DNA of 62,709 nt from Pseudomonas entomophila (GTDB lineage Bacteria > Pseudomonadota > Gammaproteobacteria > Pseudomonadales > Pseudomonadaceae): assembly GCF_013523125.1 (NCBI RefSeq), contig NZ_JAAMQJ010000027.1:1-62709 (forward strand). The letters are read 5' to 3'. The notes below the pieces were generated by a model that was not told the origin of the DNA, made no database searches, and saw nothing but the letters and a program-made list of their open reading frames with translations. Below are positions 1 through 7,985 of the stretch, in pieces; the stretch's first letter is position 1, and each line of letters opens with the position of its first letter. The position numbers and the translations under genes are program-made.

Positions 1-10
1 GCTTGCTCAT
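1..10 (-). CDS. Possible first codons of a gene running off the left edge
   Basis: On the minus strand an ATG at position 10 is followed by AGC AAG before the window ends, and a GAGGG Shine-Dalgarno-like stretch lies about 7 nt upstream of it. This would be the start of a gene transcribed leftward. Only three codons are visible, so nothing can be said about its product. Confidence 0.25.
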
Positions 11-250
11 GGACTGGCCCTCGCTGCCGTTGGCTGTTCAAGAAACGCCACCGTGGCACTGTGATGCCTCGGCGGGGGCGAGTCCATTCAATTACACCCG
101 TAGCCCCACCGCGGGGTTGCAGGCTATAGCGGTCACCTGTGGGGCCCCAGTGCCGCGATCGGCTCCGCAGGAGCCGCAAAGCCCGGCACCTCGGAGCAGC
201 AGGCTGACGGTGTCCAAAGGCTTGCATCTTCTTCACGCCCCGCCAGATTC
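11..250. other. Intergenic, no gene seen
   Basis: No open frame here has a plausible start signal and composition. A short hairpin (GGCTCC-GCA-GGAGCC) lies around positions 160-174. The stretch ends at the heptanucleotide array that abuts the AGE-family gene. Confidence 0.5.
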
Positions 251-295
251 GCTTGCCGCTTGCCGCTTGCCGCTTGCCGCTTGCCGCTTGCCGCT
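251..295. repeat. Heptanucleotide tandem array, GCTTGCC x6.4
   Basis: Six perfect copies of GCTTGCC plus GCT run into the stop codon of the minus-strand AGE-family gene (stop at 294-296). The same array with the same copy number abuts the stop of the AI-2E-type gene at 7940-7984. The complement reads AAGCGGC, one version of the AAGCNNC heptad found at four other places in the window. Confidence 0.9.
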
Positions 296-1397
296 ACCCC
301 TGCAACCCCGCCAGACAGGTCGCCAGGTGATAAGGCGTCGTCGAAGGCATGTCGTGCCGGCTGACCCGTCCTGCACCATCGCGGCACTCATGCCAACCCT
401 CGGCGGTGAGAAAGCGCGTCTCCAGCACCTGCAGCTGCCGCGCCAACGTCTCGCGCCAGGCGGGCCGCAGGGCCAGGGCGCGCACGTATTCGGCCTGAGC
501 CCAGATGCGCTGGGTCGCGTCGATCACCCGCCCGTCGACATCGAGCATTGCCAGCACCGCGCCGTCCTGCACGCCGAACCGCTCGGCCTGCGCAAAACCG
601 CGCGTGATCGAGGCATGCAGCGCGGAGTCGCGCAGCAGCGGCGAGGTGTCGAGCAGGAAGAACCACTCGAACTGATGCCCCGGCTCGAACCAGTTGTCCG
701 GTGCCCCCCTGGGACGCTCCAGCATCACGCCGGTATCGGGGTCGACGAAGTCGCGCTGCAAGGCCTCGCACAGCCCGATCAGCGCCTCCTGCACGGCCTC
801 GTCCGCCCTGACCGCCAGGGTCTGCAGAAAGGCCTCGGCCAAATGCATCTGCGGGTTCTGCAGCGGGCCGCTGCCCAGGTCCGACCAGTTCTCGCCCAGG
901 CTGGCCTCGTACAGGCCGTCGTCACGGGCGAAACGCTCGGCGATGACGCTCAGCGCACCCTCGAGGGTGGACGCGACCAGACGTTCGCCCACCTGGCCCC
1001 AATAATGGGCGCAGGCGAACACGATGAACGCGTGGGTGTAGAGGTCCTTGCGCCGATCCAGCGGCTGACCGTGCGCATCGATGCTGTAGAACCAGCCACC
1101 GTGCTCGGCATCGTGGAAATGCGTGCGCAACGAGCGGAACAGTGTGGCCGCACGCTCAGCGGCACCGGGCTCGCCCAGACGGCTGCTGAACAGGTACAGC
1201 TGGCGCGCGCAGGCCATGGCGCGGTAGCGCACCACGGGCAAGGGGCGATGCTCGGCGTCCAGGGCTTCATAGGGCAAGGCCATGTCCGCATTCCACCCCG
1301 GGCCTTGCCACAACGGCACGAGGGTATCGGCAAGGTGCTGCCTGAAGCGGTGCAGGCGGGCATCGAAGTCGGACAAGGCAGGCGAGGGCGTGGACAT
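294..1397 (-). CDS. AGE-family sugar epimerase/isomerase
   Basis: Predicted cytosolic (alpha/alpha)6-barrel enzyme of the N-acylglucosamine 2-epimerase family, 367 residues, a usual length. Family members interconvert aldoses and ketoses such as mannose and fructose, or epimerise N-acyl sugars. Typical family sequence is visible: a YTHAFIVFA helix, a WFEPGHQFEWFFLL stretch with the active-site His and Glu, and a C-terminal DMPSTTPYHL segment. The start at 1397 (MSTPSPAL) is preferred; an in-frame ATG 33 nt upstream would add residues unlike the family. A TetR-type regulator lies 60 bp upstream in the same direction. The exact sugar substrate cannot be read from the sequence; mannose isomerase is a reasonable guess. 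Confidence 0.85.
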   Translation of the reverse strand: MSTPSPALSDFDARLHRFRQHLADTLVPLWQGPGWNADMALPYEALDAEHRPLPVVRYRAMACARQLYLFSSRLGEPGAAERAATLFRSLRTHFHDAEHGGWFYSIDAHGQPLDRRKDLYTHAFIVFACAHYWGQVGERLVASTLEGALSVIAERFARDDGLYEASLGENWSDLGSGPLQNPQMHLAEAFLQTLAVRADEAVQEALIGLCEALQRDFVDPDTGVMLERPRGAPDNWFEPGHQFEWFFLLDTSPLLRDSALHASITRGFAQAERFGVQDGAVLAMLDVDGRVIDATQRIWAQAEYVRALALRPAWRETLARQLQVLETRFLTAEGWHECRDGAGRVSRHDMPSTTPYHLATCLAGLQG

Positions 1398-1457
1398 GAG
1401 GGCGCTCAGGACGGTCGGGCAGTGCGCCATGGTAGCAGAATCGGCCGTTGCGCGGCC

Positions 1458-2090
1458 TCAGCCTGGGTTGCCCAGGCCCTGCCAGTGGCGCGCGCCGACG
1501 AAGATGAAGCGCAGCTGCTGGATGATCTTTTCCTGGGCGCTCAAGGACGCCGGCCACTCGACGTCGGGGGTGTCGATCAGCTCCGGCAGGGTGGCGAAGA
1601 CGGTCTTGACCACCAGGTCGGCCATCACCGCCAGCGCCGGCGCATCCAGGTGCTGCCAGCGCGGCATGTGTGCCAGGTCGGTGGCCAGGTCCGAGCTGAT
1701 GCCATGGCGCAGGCGGGCAATGGCCTGGCGCACGACCTGTGAGCCCCCATATTGCTCGCGGGCCAGAAACAGAAACTGCGCACGGTGGGCCGCGACCACG
1801 TCGAGAAAGATCCGCACCGATGCATCGGTGATGCCGCCCATTTCCAGCTCGTTCTGTCGCACCAGGCGAATGGTCTGGCGGAACGTGGCGTCGATGGCAC
1901 CGACCAGCGCCAGGCCCAGGGCGTCCATGTCCGGAAAGTGGCGGTAGAAGCCGGTGGGGACGATGCCGGCCAGCCGCGCGACCTCGCGCAGGCTGAGGCT
2001 GCCGAAACCGCGCCCGCTCTCCATCAACTGGCAGGCGGCGTCGAGCAGGGCCTGTCGAGTCTGAAGCTTCTGTTCGGCGCGCGGCAGCAT
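1458..2090 (-). CDS. TetR-family regulator, FabR/DesT-like
   Basis: A 210-residue DNA-binding regulator. The N-terminal helix-turn-helix (about residues 10-55) has the sequence SLREVARLAGIVPTGFYRHF followed by PDMDALGLALV, which is close to the FabR/DesT branch of TetR repressors. That branch senses acyl-CoA or acyl-ACP saturation and controls unsaturated fatty acid synthesis. The rest is a helical ligand domain. The start at 2090 (MLPRAEQ) places the helix-turn-helix where the family has it; a further ATG at 2138 would add 16 atypical residues. No fatty-acid desaturase gene lies nearby, so the target here is unknown. It may control its neighbours (the AGE enzyme downstream or the small repeat protein upstream), but no operator is obvious. 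Confidence 0.82.
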   Translation of the reverse strand: MLPRAEQKLQTRQALLDAACQLMESGRGFGSLSLREVARLAGIVPTGFYRHFPDMDALGLALVGAIDATFRQTIRLVRQNELEMGGITDASVRIFLDVVAAHRAQFLFLAREQYGGSQVVRQAIARLRHGISSDLATDLAHMPRWQHLDAPALAVMADLVVKTVFATLPELIDTPDVEWPASLSAQEKIIQQLRFIFVGARHWQGLGNPG

Positions 2091-2193
2091 GGCGGGCAAT
2101 CTGTGGCTGATGTGGAACCGCACTCTAGAGAAAAGCACCGAGCCGGGTCAATGCAGGCTGGATCGCGTGTACAAGTCCTTCGACGTAACTCGC

Positions 2194-2502
2194 TCAGCCG
2201 AGATGACCGGCCTTGCGCACACGCTCGGAGCCGCCTTCGGCCACCGCTTCGGCCCGCTCGAGCAGACGATCGGCGCCACCTTCGGCCACCGCAGTGTCGC
2301 GTTCGAGCAGACGATCGGCACCGCCCTCGGCGAGCTGTGCGGCGCGTTCGAGCAGGCGGTCGGCGCCGCCTTCGGTAAGGAAGGCCTGGGTACGGGGTGC
2401 CGAGCGTACTTCGCCGATCGTGGGCTGATCCGGCGCGGGCAGGGCGAAGGCCTGGGTCGACAGCAGCGACAGGCTCAGGCTGAGCAGCAAGAACGATTTC
2501 AT
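2194..2502 (-). CDS. Small secreted protein with four 15-residue repeats
   Basis: A 102-residue protein. Residues 1-20 form a signal peptide ending in AFA. Residues 43-102 are four tandem 15-residue units, TEGGADRLLERAAQL, AEGGADRLLERDTAV, AEGGADRLLERAEAV and a diverged AEGGSERVRKAGHLG, so repeats fill the C-terminal 60% of the protein. The DNA shows the same 45-bp periodicity. The start at 2502 has an AGGAG sequence about 8 nt upstream. Short secreted proteins with AEGG(A/S)DR repeats occur in Pseudomonas under vague names; I do not know the function. A periplasmic or extracellular place is likely from the signal peptide. An inverted repeat lies about 90 bp upstream at 2593-2615. Confidence 0.78.
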   Translation of the reverse strand: MKSFLLLSLSLSLLSTQAFALPAPDQPTIGEVRSAPRTQAFLTEGGADRLLERAAQLAEGGADRLLERDTAVAEGGADRLLERAEAVAEGGSERVRKAGHLG

Positions 2503-2592
2503 AGGGGATGCTCCTGTAATGGGCAAGTGAATGGGGAACGAGGCCCATGCTACGCCGCGTGCGCGTGACGAGAAGTTCATCCGGGTGATGGT

Positions 2593-2615
2593 GATCATCG
2601 ACACCAATGATGATC
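2593..2615. promoter_or_regulatory. Inverted repeat GATCATC-N9-GATGATC upstream of the repeat-protein gene
   Basis: Perfect 7-bp arms at 2593-2599 and 2609-2615 with a 9-bp centre. It lies 91 bp upstream of the small secreted protein gene and about 215 bp upstream of the divergent AsmA-like gene. It could be an operator for either, but no -10/-35 pair is convincing next to it. Confidence 0.35.
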
Positions 2616-2827
2616 GTTGCAGAGGCTCTGGCGCGCGGGTCTGGCGTCGGCGGCGGTCACTTGCAGAACGGGGATGGGCAGGGCGGTCTAGCCTGTAAGG
2701 GGGGGACGACGGCGAAAAAACCGTGATCTCGCGCCTTGGATAAAACCCGGCGGGCTTTCGTCAGTCCGACGTAATACGATCGCTTTCATCATCCTCGGCT
2801 TCGGCCCGCCATCAGGAGAACTTCGCA

Positions 2828-4867
2828 ATGACGCGCCCTGCCCGAATCATCGCCTGGACCCTTGCCAGCTTCGTCGCGTTGCTGGCGATACTGGTGGTGA
2901 TCATCGCCACCTTCGACTGGAATCGGGTCAAGCCGATGCTCAACGAGAAGGTGTCCGAGGCCCTGCACCGACCATTTGCCATCAATGGCAACCTGGCTGT
3001 GCGCTGGCAGCGCGAGCCTGAAGAAGGCGGCTGGCGCGCCTGGGTGCCCTGGCCACGGTTCATCGCCGACGACCTGACCCTGGGCAACCCGGACTGGGCC
3101 AAGGAGCCGCGCATGGTCGGCCTGGAGCGCGTGGAGTTTCGTCTGTCGCCCTTGCCCCTGCTGGCGCAGCGCATCACCATCCCGCGCATCGACCTGACCA
3201 AACCCGATGCGCAACTGACCCGTCTGGCCGATGGCCGGGCCAACTGGACCTTCGACCTGGGGCCCAAGGATGAGAACGCCGAGCCGTCGAGCTGGGAGCT
3301 GGACATCGGCTCGATCCGCTTCGACCAGGGCAACGTGCGCTACGACGACCAGATGCTCAAGGCGAGCGTGAAGGTGCAGATCGATCCGCTGGGCAAGCCG
3401 ATTCCGTTCAGCGAGATCGTCGGCAAGGAGCGCGCGGAAAAAACCGGAAATGCCCAGGACTACGCATTCGGCCTGAAGGCCGAAGGGCGTTACAAAGGTG
3501 AGCCGGTCTCCGGCACCGGCAAGATCGGTGGATTGCTGGCCCTGCGCGACAGCGAGCAGCCGTTCCCCATCCAGGCCGACGTCCGTGCCGCCGACACGCG
3601 CGTGGTCCTGGCCGGTACCGTGACCGACCCGCTCAACCTGGGGGCGCTCGACCTGCGCCTGCGCCTGTCGGGCAAGAGCCTGGGCAACCTGTACCCGCTG
3701 ACCGGCGTGACGCTGCCGGACACGCCACCGTACTCCACCGACGGCCACCTGACGGCCAACCTGCAGGACAAGCAGGGCATGCGTTTCCGCTACGAAGGGT
3801 TCAACGGCAAGATCGGCAACAGCGACATTCACGGCACCCTGGCGTACGCCGCCACCCAGCCACGGCCCAAGCTCAGCGGTGAGCTGGTGTCGAACCAGCT
3901 GCTGTTCGATGACCTGGCCCCGCTGATCGGTGCCGACTCCAACACCGAGCAAAAGGCTCGCGGTGGCGCCAGCAAGCAGCCGACGGACAAGGTCTTGCCC
4001 GTGGAGGAGTTCCGCACCGAACGCTGGCGCGCCATGGACGCCGACGTGAAGTTCACCGGCAAGCGCATCGTGCACAGCAAGGAGCTGCCGTTCAACGATC
4101 TGTCGGCCCATGTGCTGCTCGAAGATGGCCTGCTGCGCCTGAACCCGCTGCGCTTCGGTGTCGCTGGCGGCAACCTGGAGTCGCGTATTCGTCTGGATGG
4201 GCGCAACGTGCCGCTCCAGGGCCATGCCAAGCTCAGCGCCCGCGGCTTCAAGCTCAAGCAGCTGTTCCCAAGCTTTGCGCCGATGCAGACCAGCTTCGGT
4301 GAACTCAACGGCGATGCTGACCTGCGCGGGCGTGGCAACTCGGTGGCGGCGTTGCTGGGCAGCTCCAATGGTGATTTGCGCCTGCTGATCAACGACGGCG
4401 CGATCAGTCGCAGCCTGATGGAAATCGCCGGTTTGAACGTCGGCAACTACCTGGTCGACAAGCTGTTCGGCGACGAAGAGGTGAAGATCAACTGCGCGGC
4501 GGCCGACGTCGGGATCAAGGAGGGCCTGGCAAGTACGCGGGTGTTCGTGTTCGATACCGAGAACGCGATCATCTACGTCGACGGTAACGTCAACCTGGCC
4601 AGCGAGCGGATGGATCTGGAAGTGTCGCCGGAGTCGAAGGGCTTCCGGCTGTTCTCCCTGCGCTCACCGCTGTACGTACGCGGGACCTTCGCCAAGCCCA
4701 ATGCAGGCGTGAAGGCCGTACCGCTGGCGCTGCGCGGTGCCGGCATGCTGGCCCTCGGCGCCACCGTCGGCCCGGCCGCCGGGCTGCTGGCCCTGATCGC
4801 GCCAGGGGACGACGTGCCGGACCAGTGCCGACCGCTGCTGGAGAAGGTGAAAGCGGGCAAGAAATAG
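2828..4867 (+). CDS. AsmA-family inner-membrane protein
   Basis: A 679-residue protein with one N-terminal membrane segment (residues about 8-28, ILVVIIA) and a large periplasmic part, the layout of AsmA/TamB-type proteins that bridge the inner membrane to the outer membrane and affect phospholipid transport and outer-membrane assembly. The N-terminal AsmA domain includes the typical FDWNRVKPMLNEKVSEAL opening. The C-terminal part (SFGELNGDADLRGRGNSVAALL, LMEIAGLNVGNYLVDKLFG) is the conserved AsmA C-terminal repeat. The start follows an AGGAGAA sequence 7 nt upstream. It stands alone, with REP sequences behind it. The family assignment is secure; the cargo is not readable. Confidence 0.88.
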   Translation: MTRPARIIAWTLASFVALLAILVVIIATFDWNRVKPMLNEKVSEALHRPFAINGNLAVRWQREPEEGGWRAWVPWPRFIADDLTLGNPDWAKEPRMVGLERVEFRLSPLPLLAQRITIPRIDLTKPDAQLTRLADGRANWTFDLGPKDENAEPSSWELDIGSIRFDQGNVRYDDQMLKASVKVQIDPLGKPIPFSEIVGKERAEKTGNAQDYAFGLKAEGRYKGEPVSGTGKIGGLLALRDSEQPFPIQADVRAADTRVVLAGTVTDPLNLGALDLRLRLSGKSLGNLYPLTGVTLPDTPPYSTDGHLTANLQDKQGMRFRYEGFNGKIGNSDIHGTLAYAATQPRPKLSGELVSNQLLFDDLAPLIGADSNTEQKARGGASKQPTDKVLPVEEFRTERWRAMDADVKFTGKRIVHSKELPFNDLSAHVLLEDGLLRLNPLRFGVAGGNLESRIRLDGRNVPLQGHAKLSARGFKLKQLFPSFAPMQTSFGELNGDADLRGRGNSVAALLGSSNGDLRLLINDGAISRSLMEIAGLNVGNYLVDKLFGDEEVKINCAAADVGIKEGLASTRVFVFDTENAIIYVDGNVNLASERMDLEVSPESKGFRLFSLRSPLYVRGTFAKPNAGVKAVPLALRGAGMLALGATVGPAAGLLALIAPGDDVPDQCRPLLEKVKAGKK

Positions 4868-4930
4868 GGCGAGGGGGAGTGCAGGCGCGCCGCGGAAGAG
4901 GCAAGGGCGCTTGAGCCTGCCCCGGCCGCA

Positions 4931-5067
4931 TCGCTGGCAAAGCCAGCTCCCACACGGGCCGTGCGAAAATCTGAAGGATCTGAGGGGCCCATGACCCATT
5001 CACCCGCTGGGCTGTCTTCGATCACCCAGCTACGAATGACAGTGTGGGAGCTGGCTTGCCAGCGATA
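4931..5067. repeat. Inverted pair of REP sequences
   Basis: Two REP elements, TCGCTGGCAAAGCCAGCTCC at 4931 onward and GTGTGGGAGCTGGCTTGCCA at 5042 onward, face each other with about 85 bp between. They lie between the convergent ends of the AsmA-like gene (plus) and cbpM (minus). Each element also folds on itself through CTGGC(A)AAGCCAG. Confidence 0.8.
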
Positions 5068-5142
5068 GCGTCGGTACAGGCACAGTGCCTCAAACCGACG
5101 TGCCTTGATGAAGCCGGCGCCTGAGCGAGTGCTATACCGGCC

Positions 5143-5448
5143 TCACACCTGCGTGAACCGCCCCAACCGCTGTCGCAGCCGATCGTTCTCGCTGCGCAAC
5201 ACGCGCACCTCCTGCAGCAGTTCCAGCGCCAGTGCCACACCTTCCCATTCCAGCTGCAGCTCGTCACGCAATCGAGCTGCCCGGCGAGCCAGGTGCGGCG
5301 CCTGGTCATCGAAGCGCCAGTCGTCGGGCGTGCGCCCCGACGGTTCAACGATGCCGTGTTCGACGATTTCGATCACACAGTCCGCCGACAGATCGGCTTC
5401 CTGGCAGAGGGTACGCATGTCCAGTTGAACGATCAGGGTGCTGCTCAT
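5143..5448 (-). CDS. cbpM: Chaperone-modulator protein CbpM
   Basis: A 101-residue protein of the CbpM family. CbpM binds the J domain of CbpA and blocks both its co-chaperone and DNA-binding activities. It is a MerR-like small protein: an N-terminal helical region (LCQEADLSADCVIEIVEHGI) followed by a C-terminal coiled region (LALELLQEVRVLRSENDRLRQRL). It begins 2 bp after cbpA ends, so the two are certainly one transcript, with CbpM made after its target. The length is normal for the family. Confidence 0.92.
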   Translation of the reverse strand: MSSTLIVQLDMRTLCQEADLSADCVIEIVEHGIVEPSGRTPDDWRFDDQAPHLARRAARLRDELQLEWEGVALALELLQEVRVLRSENDRLRQRLGRFTQV

Positions 5449-5450
5449 GA

Positions 5451-6401
5451 TCAGCTACTCCATTGAGTCCTCGGGTTGAATGCGGCCTTGTCGGCCAGCT
5501 TGCTCCACAATTCGCGGGTATCGGCGTTGGACTGGCTGGGCATCACCACCTTGAGCTGGGCGTACAGGTCACCACGCTCGCCCTGCTTGTTGGCCAGGCC
5601 CATGCCCTTGACGCGCAGGCGCTGCCCGGCCTGGCTGTCGGGCCGGATGGTCAGGTTGATCTTGCCGGTCAGGGTCGGGACCGCCACCTTGGTGCCCAAG
5701 GCCGCTTCCCATGGCGCCAGGGGCACGGTGATGATCAGGTCGTGGCCTTCGACATCGAACAGCGGATGCGGCGCCATGCGCAGCGTCAGGTACAGGTCGC
5801 CATTGGCCCCGCCATCGATGCCCGGCGCGCCCTGGCCCTTGAGACGAATGCGCTCGCCATCGGTCACTCCGGCCGGGATCTTGATGTTCAAGGTCTTGGT
5901 GGTGAAGCCGGTGCGCTGACCCTGCGCATTGACCTGCGGCACCTGGAAGCTGACCTGCTTGGACTCCTTGCTCAGGGTCTCCTCGAGAAACACCGCCAGT
6001 TCCAGTTCCACGTCCTGCCCTCGTCTGCCCGCGCTCTGTTGTGGGCCACGACCGAAGGGGTTACCACCGCGCGCGCCGAAGATCGAACTGAAGAAGTCCG
6101 AAAAATCACCCTGTTCGAACCCGCTGTCGGCGCCACCACGGCCCTGCCAACCAGGAGGGGCCTGGAAGGGTCGGCCATGCTGACCGCCGTACTTGCGGAT
6201 CTCGTCGTACTCGGCACGTTTCTCCGGGCTGCCAAGCACTTCGTAGGCCTCGTTGGCCTCCTTGAACTTGTCCTCGGCGTCCCGCTCCTTGCTGACATCG
6301 GGGTGGTACTTGCGCGCCAGCTTGCGATAGGCGGCCTTGATCGCCTTGTCGTCCGCCGTCGGCTCCACACCGAGTATCGTGTAATAGTCTTTGAAGTCCA
6401 T
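5451..6401 (-). CDS. cbpA: DnaJ-like co-chaperone, curved-DNA-binding protein CbpA
   Basis: A 316-residue class II J-protein. The J domain (residues 1-70) holds the HPD tripeptide in [18 protein letters not shown] Gly/Phe-rich linker follows (about 75-125), then two substrate-binding beta domains and a dimerisation end. There is no zinc-finger region, which separates CbpA from DnaJ. CbpA stimulates DnaK and, in E. coli, also binds curved DNA and nucleoids in stationary phase. It is followed at once by cbpM. Upstream, at 6440-6467, is a sequence resembling a heat-shock sigma factor promoter. The Hsp70-like yegD gene is divergent. Confidence 0.94.
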   Translation of the reverse strand: MDFKDYYTILGVEPTADDKAIKAAYRKLARKYHPDVSKERDAEDKFKEANEAYEVLGSPEKRAEYDEIRKYGGQHGRPFQAPPGWQGRGGADSGFEQGDFSDFFSSIFGARGGNPFGRGPQQSAGRRGQDVELELAVFLEETLSKESKQVSFQVPQVNAQGQRTGFTTKTLNIKIPAGVTDGERIRLKGQGAPGIDGGANGDLYLTLRMAPHPLFDVEGHDLIITVPLAPWEAALGTKVAVPTLTGKINLTIRPDSQAGQRLRVKGMGLANKQGERGDLYAQLKVVMPSQSNADTRELWSKLADKAAFNPRTQWSS

Positions 6402-6439
6402 CTAAGGGCTCACCCTCGAAAAATAGGCGTTACTGCTGA

Positions 6440-6467
6440 AGATAAGGATCAAGCATAGCCTTTCAAG
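6440..6467 (-). promoter_or_regulatory. Candidate sigma-32 promoter of cbpA-cbpM
   Basis: On the minus strand, CTTGAAA (6461-6467) is a full match to the heat-shock -35. After 13 nt comes CCTTATCT (6440-6447), matching 5 of 8 positions of the CCCCATWT -10. The start of cbpA lies about 40 nt further on. Sigma-32 control would fit a DnaK co-chaperone, although in E. coli cbpA depends mainly on sigma-S. Confidence 0.45.
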
Positions 6468-6503
6468 GTGCCCTATGGGTGGATCTGGCGCAGACGATCG
6501 GTC

Positions 6504-6531
6504 TTGATTCTCGCGTTCACTCGCATACACT
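6504..6531 (+). promoter_or_regulatory. Candidate sigma-70 promoter of yegD
   Basis: TTGATT at 6504-6509 and TACACT at 6526-6531 are separated by 16 bp and lie 35 bp upstream of the yegD start. It is divergent from the candidate cbpA heat-shock promoter with about 35 bp between. Confidence 0.4.
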
Positions 6532-6565
6532 GCGCGGCCGTTTTTGCCTCCGGACACCTGCAAGC

Positions 6566-7831
6566 ATGTCAGATCACACCCCGGCCCGCGCCTGCGGCAT
6601 CGACTTCGGCACCTCGAACTCCACGGTCGGCTGGCATCGACCGGGCGGCGACACCCTGCTCGCGCTGGAGGACGGCAAGATCACGCTGCCGTCGGTGGTG
6701 TTCTTCAACCTCGAAGAGCGGCGCCCGGCCTACGGCCGCATGGCCTTGCACGAATATCTGGAGGGCTACGAAGGCCGGCTGATGCGTTCGCTCAAGAGCC
6801 TGCTCGGCTCCAAGCTGATCAAGCACGACACCAGCGTGCTGGGCACGGCCTTGCCGTTCAAGGACCTGCTGGGCCTGTTCATCGGTGAACTCAAGCGCCG
6901 CGCCGAGGCGTCGGCCGAACGCAGCTTCGACCAGGTGGTGCTCGGTCGCCCGGTGTTCTTCGTCGACGATGATCCGGCGGCCGACCAGGAAGCCGAAGAC
7001 ACCCTGGCCGAGGTCGCCCGCACGCTGGGCTTCAAGGACGTGTCGTTCCAATTCGAACCGATCGCTGCGGCGTTCGACTACGAGTCGGGCATCGACCGAG
7101 AGGAGCTGGTGCTGATCGTCGACATCGGCGGCGGTACCTCGGACTTCTCCCTGGTGCGCCTGGCGCCTGAGCGCCATCAGCTCGATGAGCGCCAGAGCGA
7201 CATCCTGGCCACCGGCGGCGTACACATCGGGGGTACCGACTTCGACAAGCAGCTCAGCCTGCACGGGGTGATGCCGTTGTTCGGTTATGGCAGCCGCATG
7301 AAGAGCCAGGCCCTGATGCCGACCAGCTACCACCTGAACCTGGCCACCTGGCACACCATCAACGCCGTGTATGCGCAGAAGTCGCAGCTGGCGCTGGGCA
7401 GCCTGCGCTACGACATCGAGGATGCCCAGGGCATCGACCGGCTGTTCAAGCTGATCGAGCAACGCGCCGGTCACTGGCTGGCCATGGAAGTGGAAGCCAG
7501 CAAGATCGCCCTGACCGACGAACCGAGCCGACGCATCGACCTTGGGCGCATCGAGCCGCACCTAGCCGCCGACCTGACCCGTCCTCTGTTCGAGCAGGCC
7601 ATCGACGGCTTGCTCGAGCGGGTGCGCGGCAGCGTGACCGATCTGCTGAGCAAGGCAGGCGTGGGCGTCGGCCAGGTCGACACCGTGTTCTTCACCGGCG
7701 GCTCCAGCGGCATTCCGGCCCTGCGCCAGAGCGTCGCCGCCATGCTGCCCAGCGCCCGCCACGTGGAAGGCAACCGCTTCGGCAGCATCGGCAGCGGCCT
7801 GGCCATCGAGGCGCGCAAGCGGTACGGGTGA
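6566..7831 (+). CDS. yegD: Hsp70-family protein YegD
   Basis: A 421-residue protein with an Hsp70/actin-like ATPase fold and little beyond it. Phosphate-1 loop CGIDFGTSNSTVGW sits at residues 9-22, phosphate-2 loop VDIGGGTSDFSLVRL in the middle, and an adenosine-binding FFTGGSSGIPALRQ near the C-terminus. The usual DnaK substrate-binding domain is missing, as in E. coli YegD, whose function is not settled. The start at 6566 (MSDHTPA) places the first loop correctly; upstream in-frame codons do not resemble the family. The divergent pairing with cbpA-cbpM suggests it may work with CbpA, but that is inference. Confidence 0.88.
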   Translation: MSDHTPARACGIDFGTSNSTVGWHRPGGDTLLALEDGKITLPSVVFFNLEERRPAYGRMALHEYLEGYEGRLMRSLKSLLGSKLIKHDTSVLGTALPFKDLLGLFIGELKRRAEASAERSFDQVVLGRPVFFVDDDPAADQEAEDTLAEVARTLGFKDVSFQFEPIAAAFDYESGIDREELVLIVDIGGGTSDFSLVRLAPERHQLDERQSDILATGGVHIGGTDFDKQLSLHGVMPLFGYGSRMKSQALMPTSYHLNLATWHTINAVYAQKSQLALGSLRYDIEDAQGIDRLFKLIEQRAGHWLAMEVEASKIALTDEPSRRIDLGRIEPHLAADLTRPLFEQAIDGLLERVRGSVTDLLSKAGVGVGQVDTVFFTGGSSGIPALRQSVAAMLPSARHVEGNRFGSIGSGLAIEARKRYG

Positions 7832-7848
7832 GGGGGGAGGGCGAGCCT

Positions 7849-7881
7849 CAAGCTACAAGCTACAAGCTACAAGCTACAAGC
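7849..7881. repeat. Heptanucleotide tandem array, CAAGCTA x4.7
   Basis: Four perfect copies of CAAGCTA and a partial fifth begin 18 bp after the yegD stop. The array faces the GCTTGCC array at 7940-7984 in inverted orientation, so the two can pair partially across a 58-bp centre. It lies between convergent genes. Confidence 0.9.
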
Positions 7882-7939
7882 GGACGGTGGTGTGGTGCGT
7901 CAAGTGTTGACAGGACGTTGAGACAGGGCTGACGCTCTG

Positions 7940-7984
7940 GCTTGCCGCTTGCCGCTTGCCGCTTGCCGCTTGCCGCTTGCCGCT
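7940..7984. repeat. Heptanucleotide tandem array, GCTTGCC x6.4
   Basis: Six perfect copies of GCTTGCC plus GCT end 1 bp before the stop codon of the minus-strand AI-2E-type gene. It has the same unit, copy number and placement as the array at 251-295, 7.7 kb away. With the inverted CAAGCTA array it fills most of the space between convergent genes. Confidence 0.9.
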
Positions 7985-7985
7985 C

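Noticed and set aside
3..1742. A 579-codon plus-strand frame over the AGE-family and TetR genes
   Set aside because: It is antisense to two recognisable genes and includes the heptanucleotide array as a Leu/Pro/Ala/Cys/Arg repeat.
7849..7984. Short regular repeats that might be a CRISPR array
   Set aside because: The units are contiguous heptamers with no spacers and no cas genes nearby.
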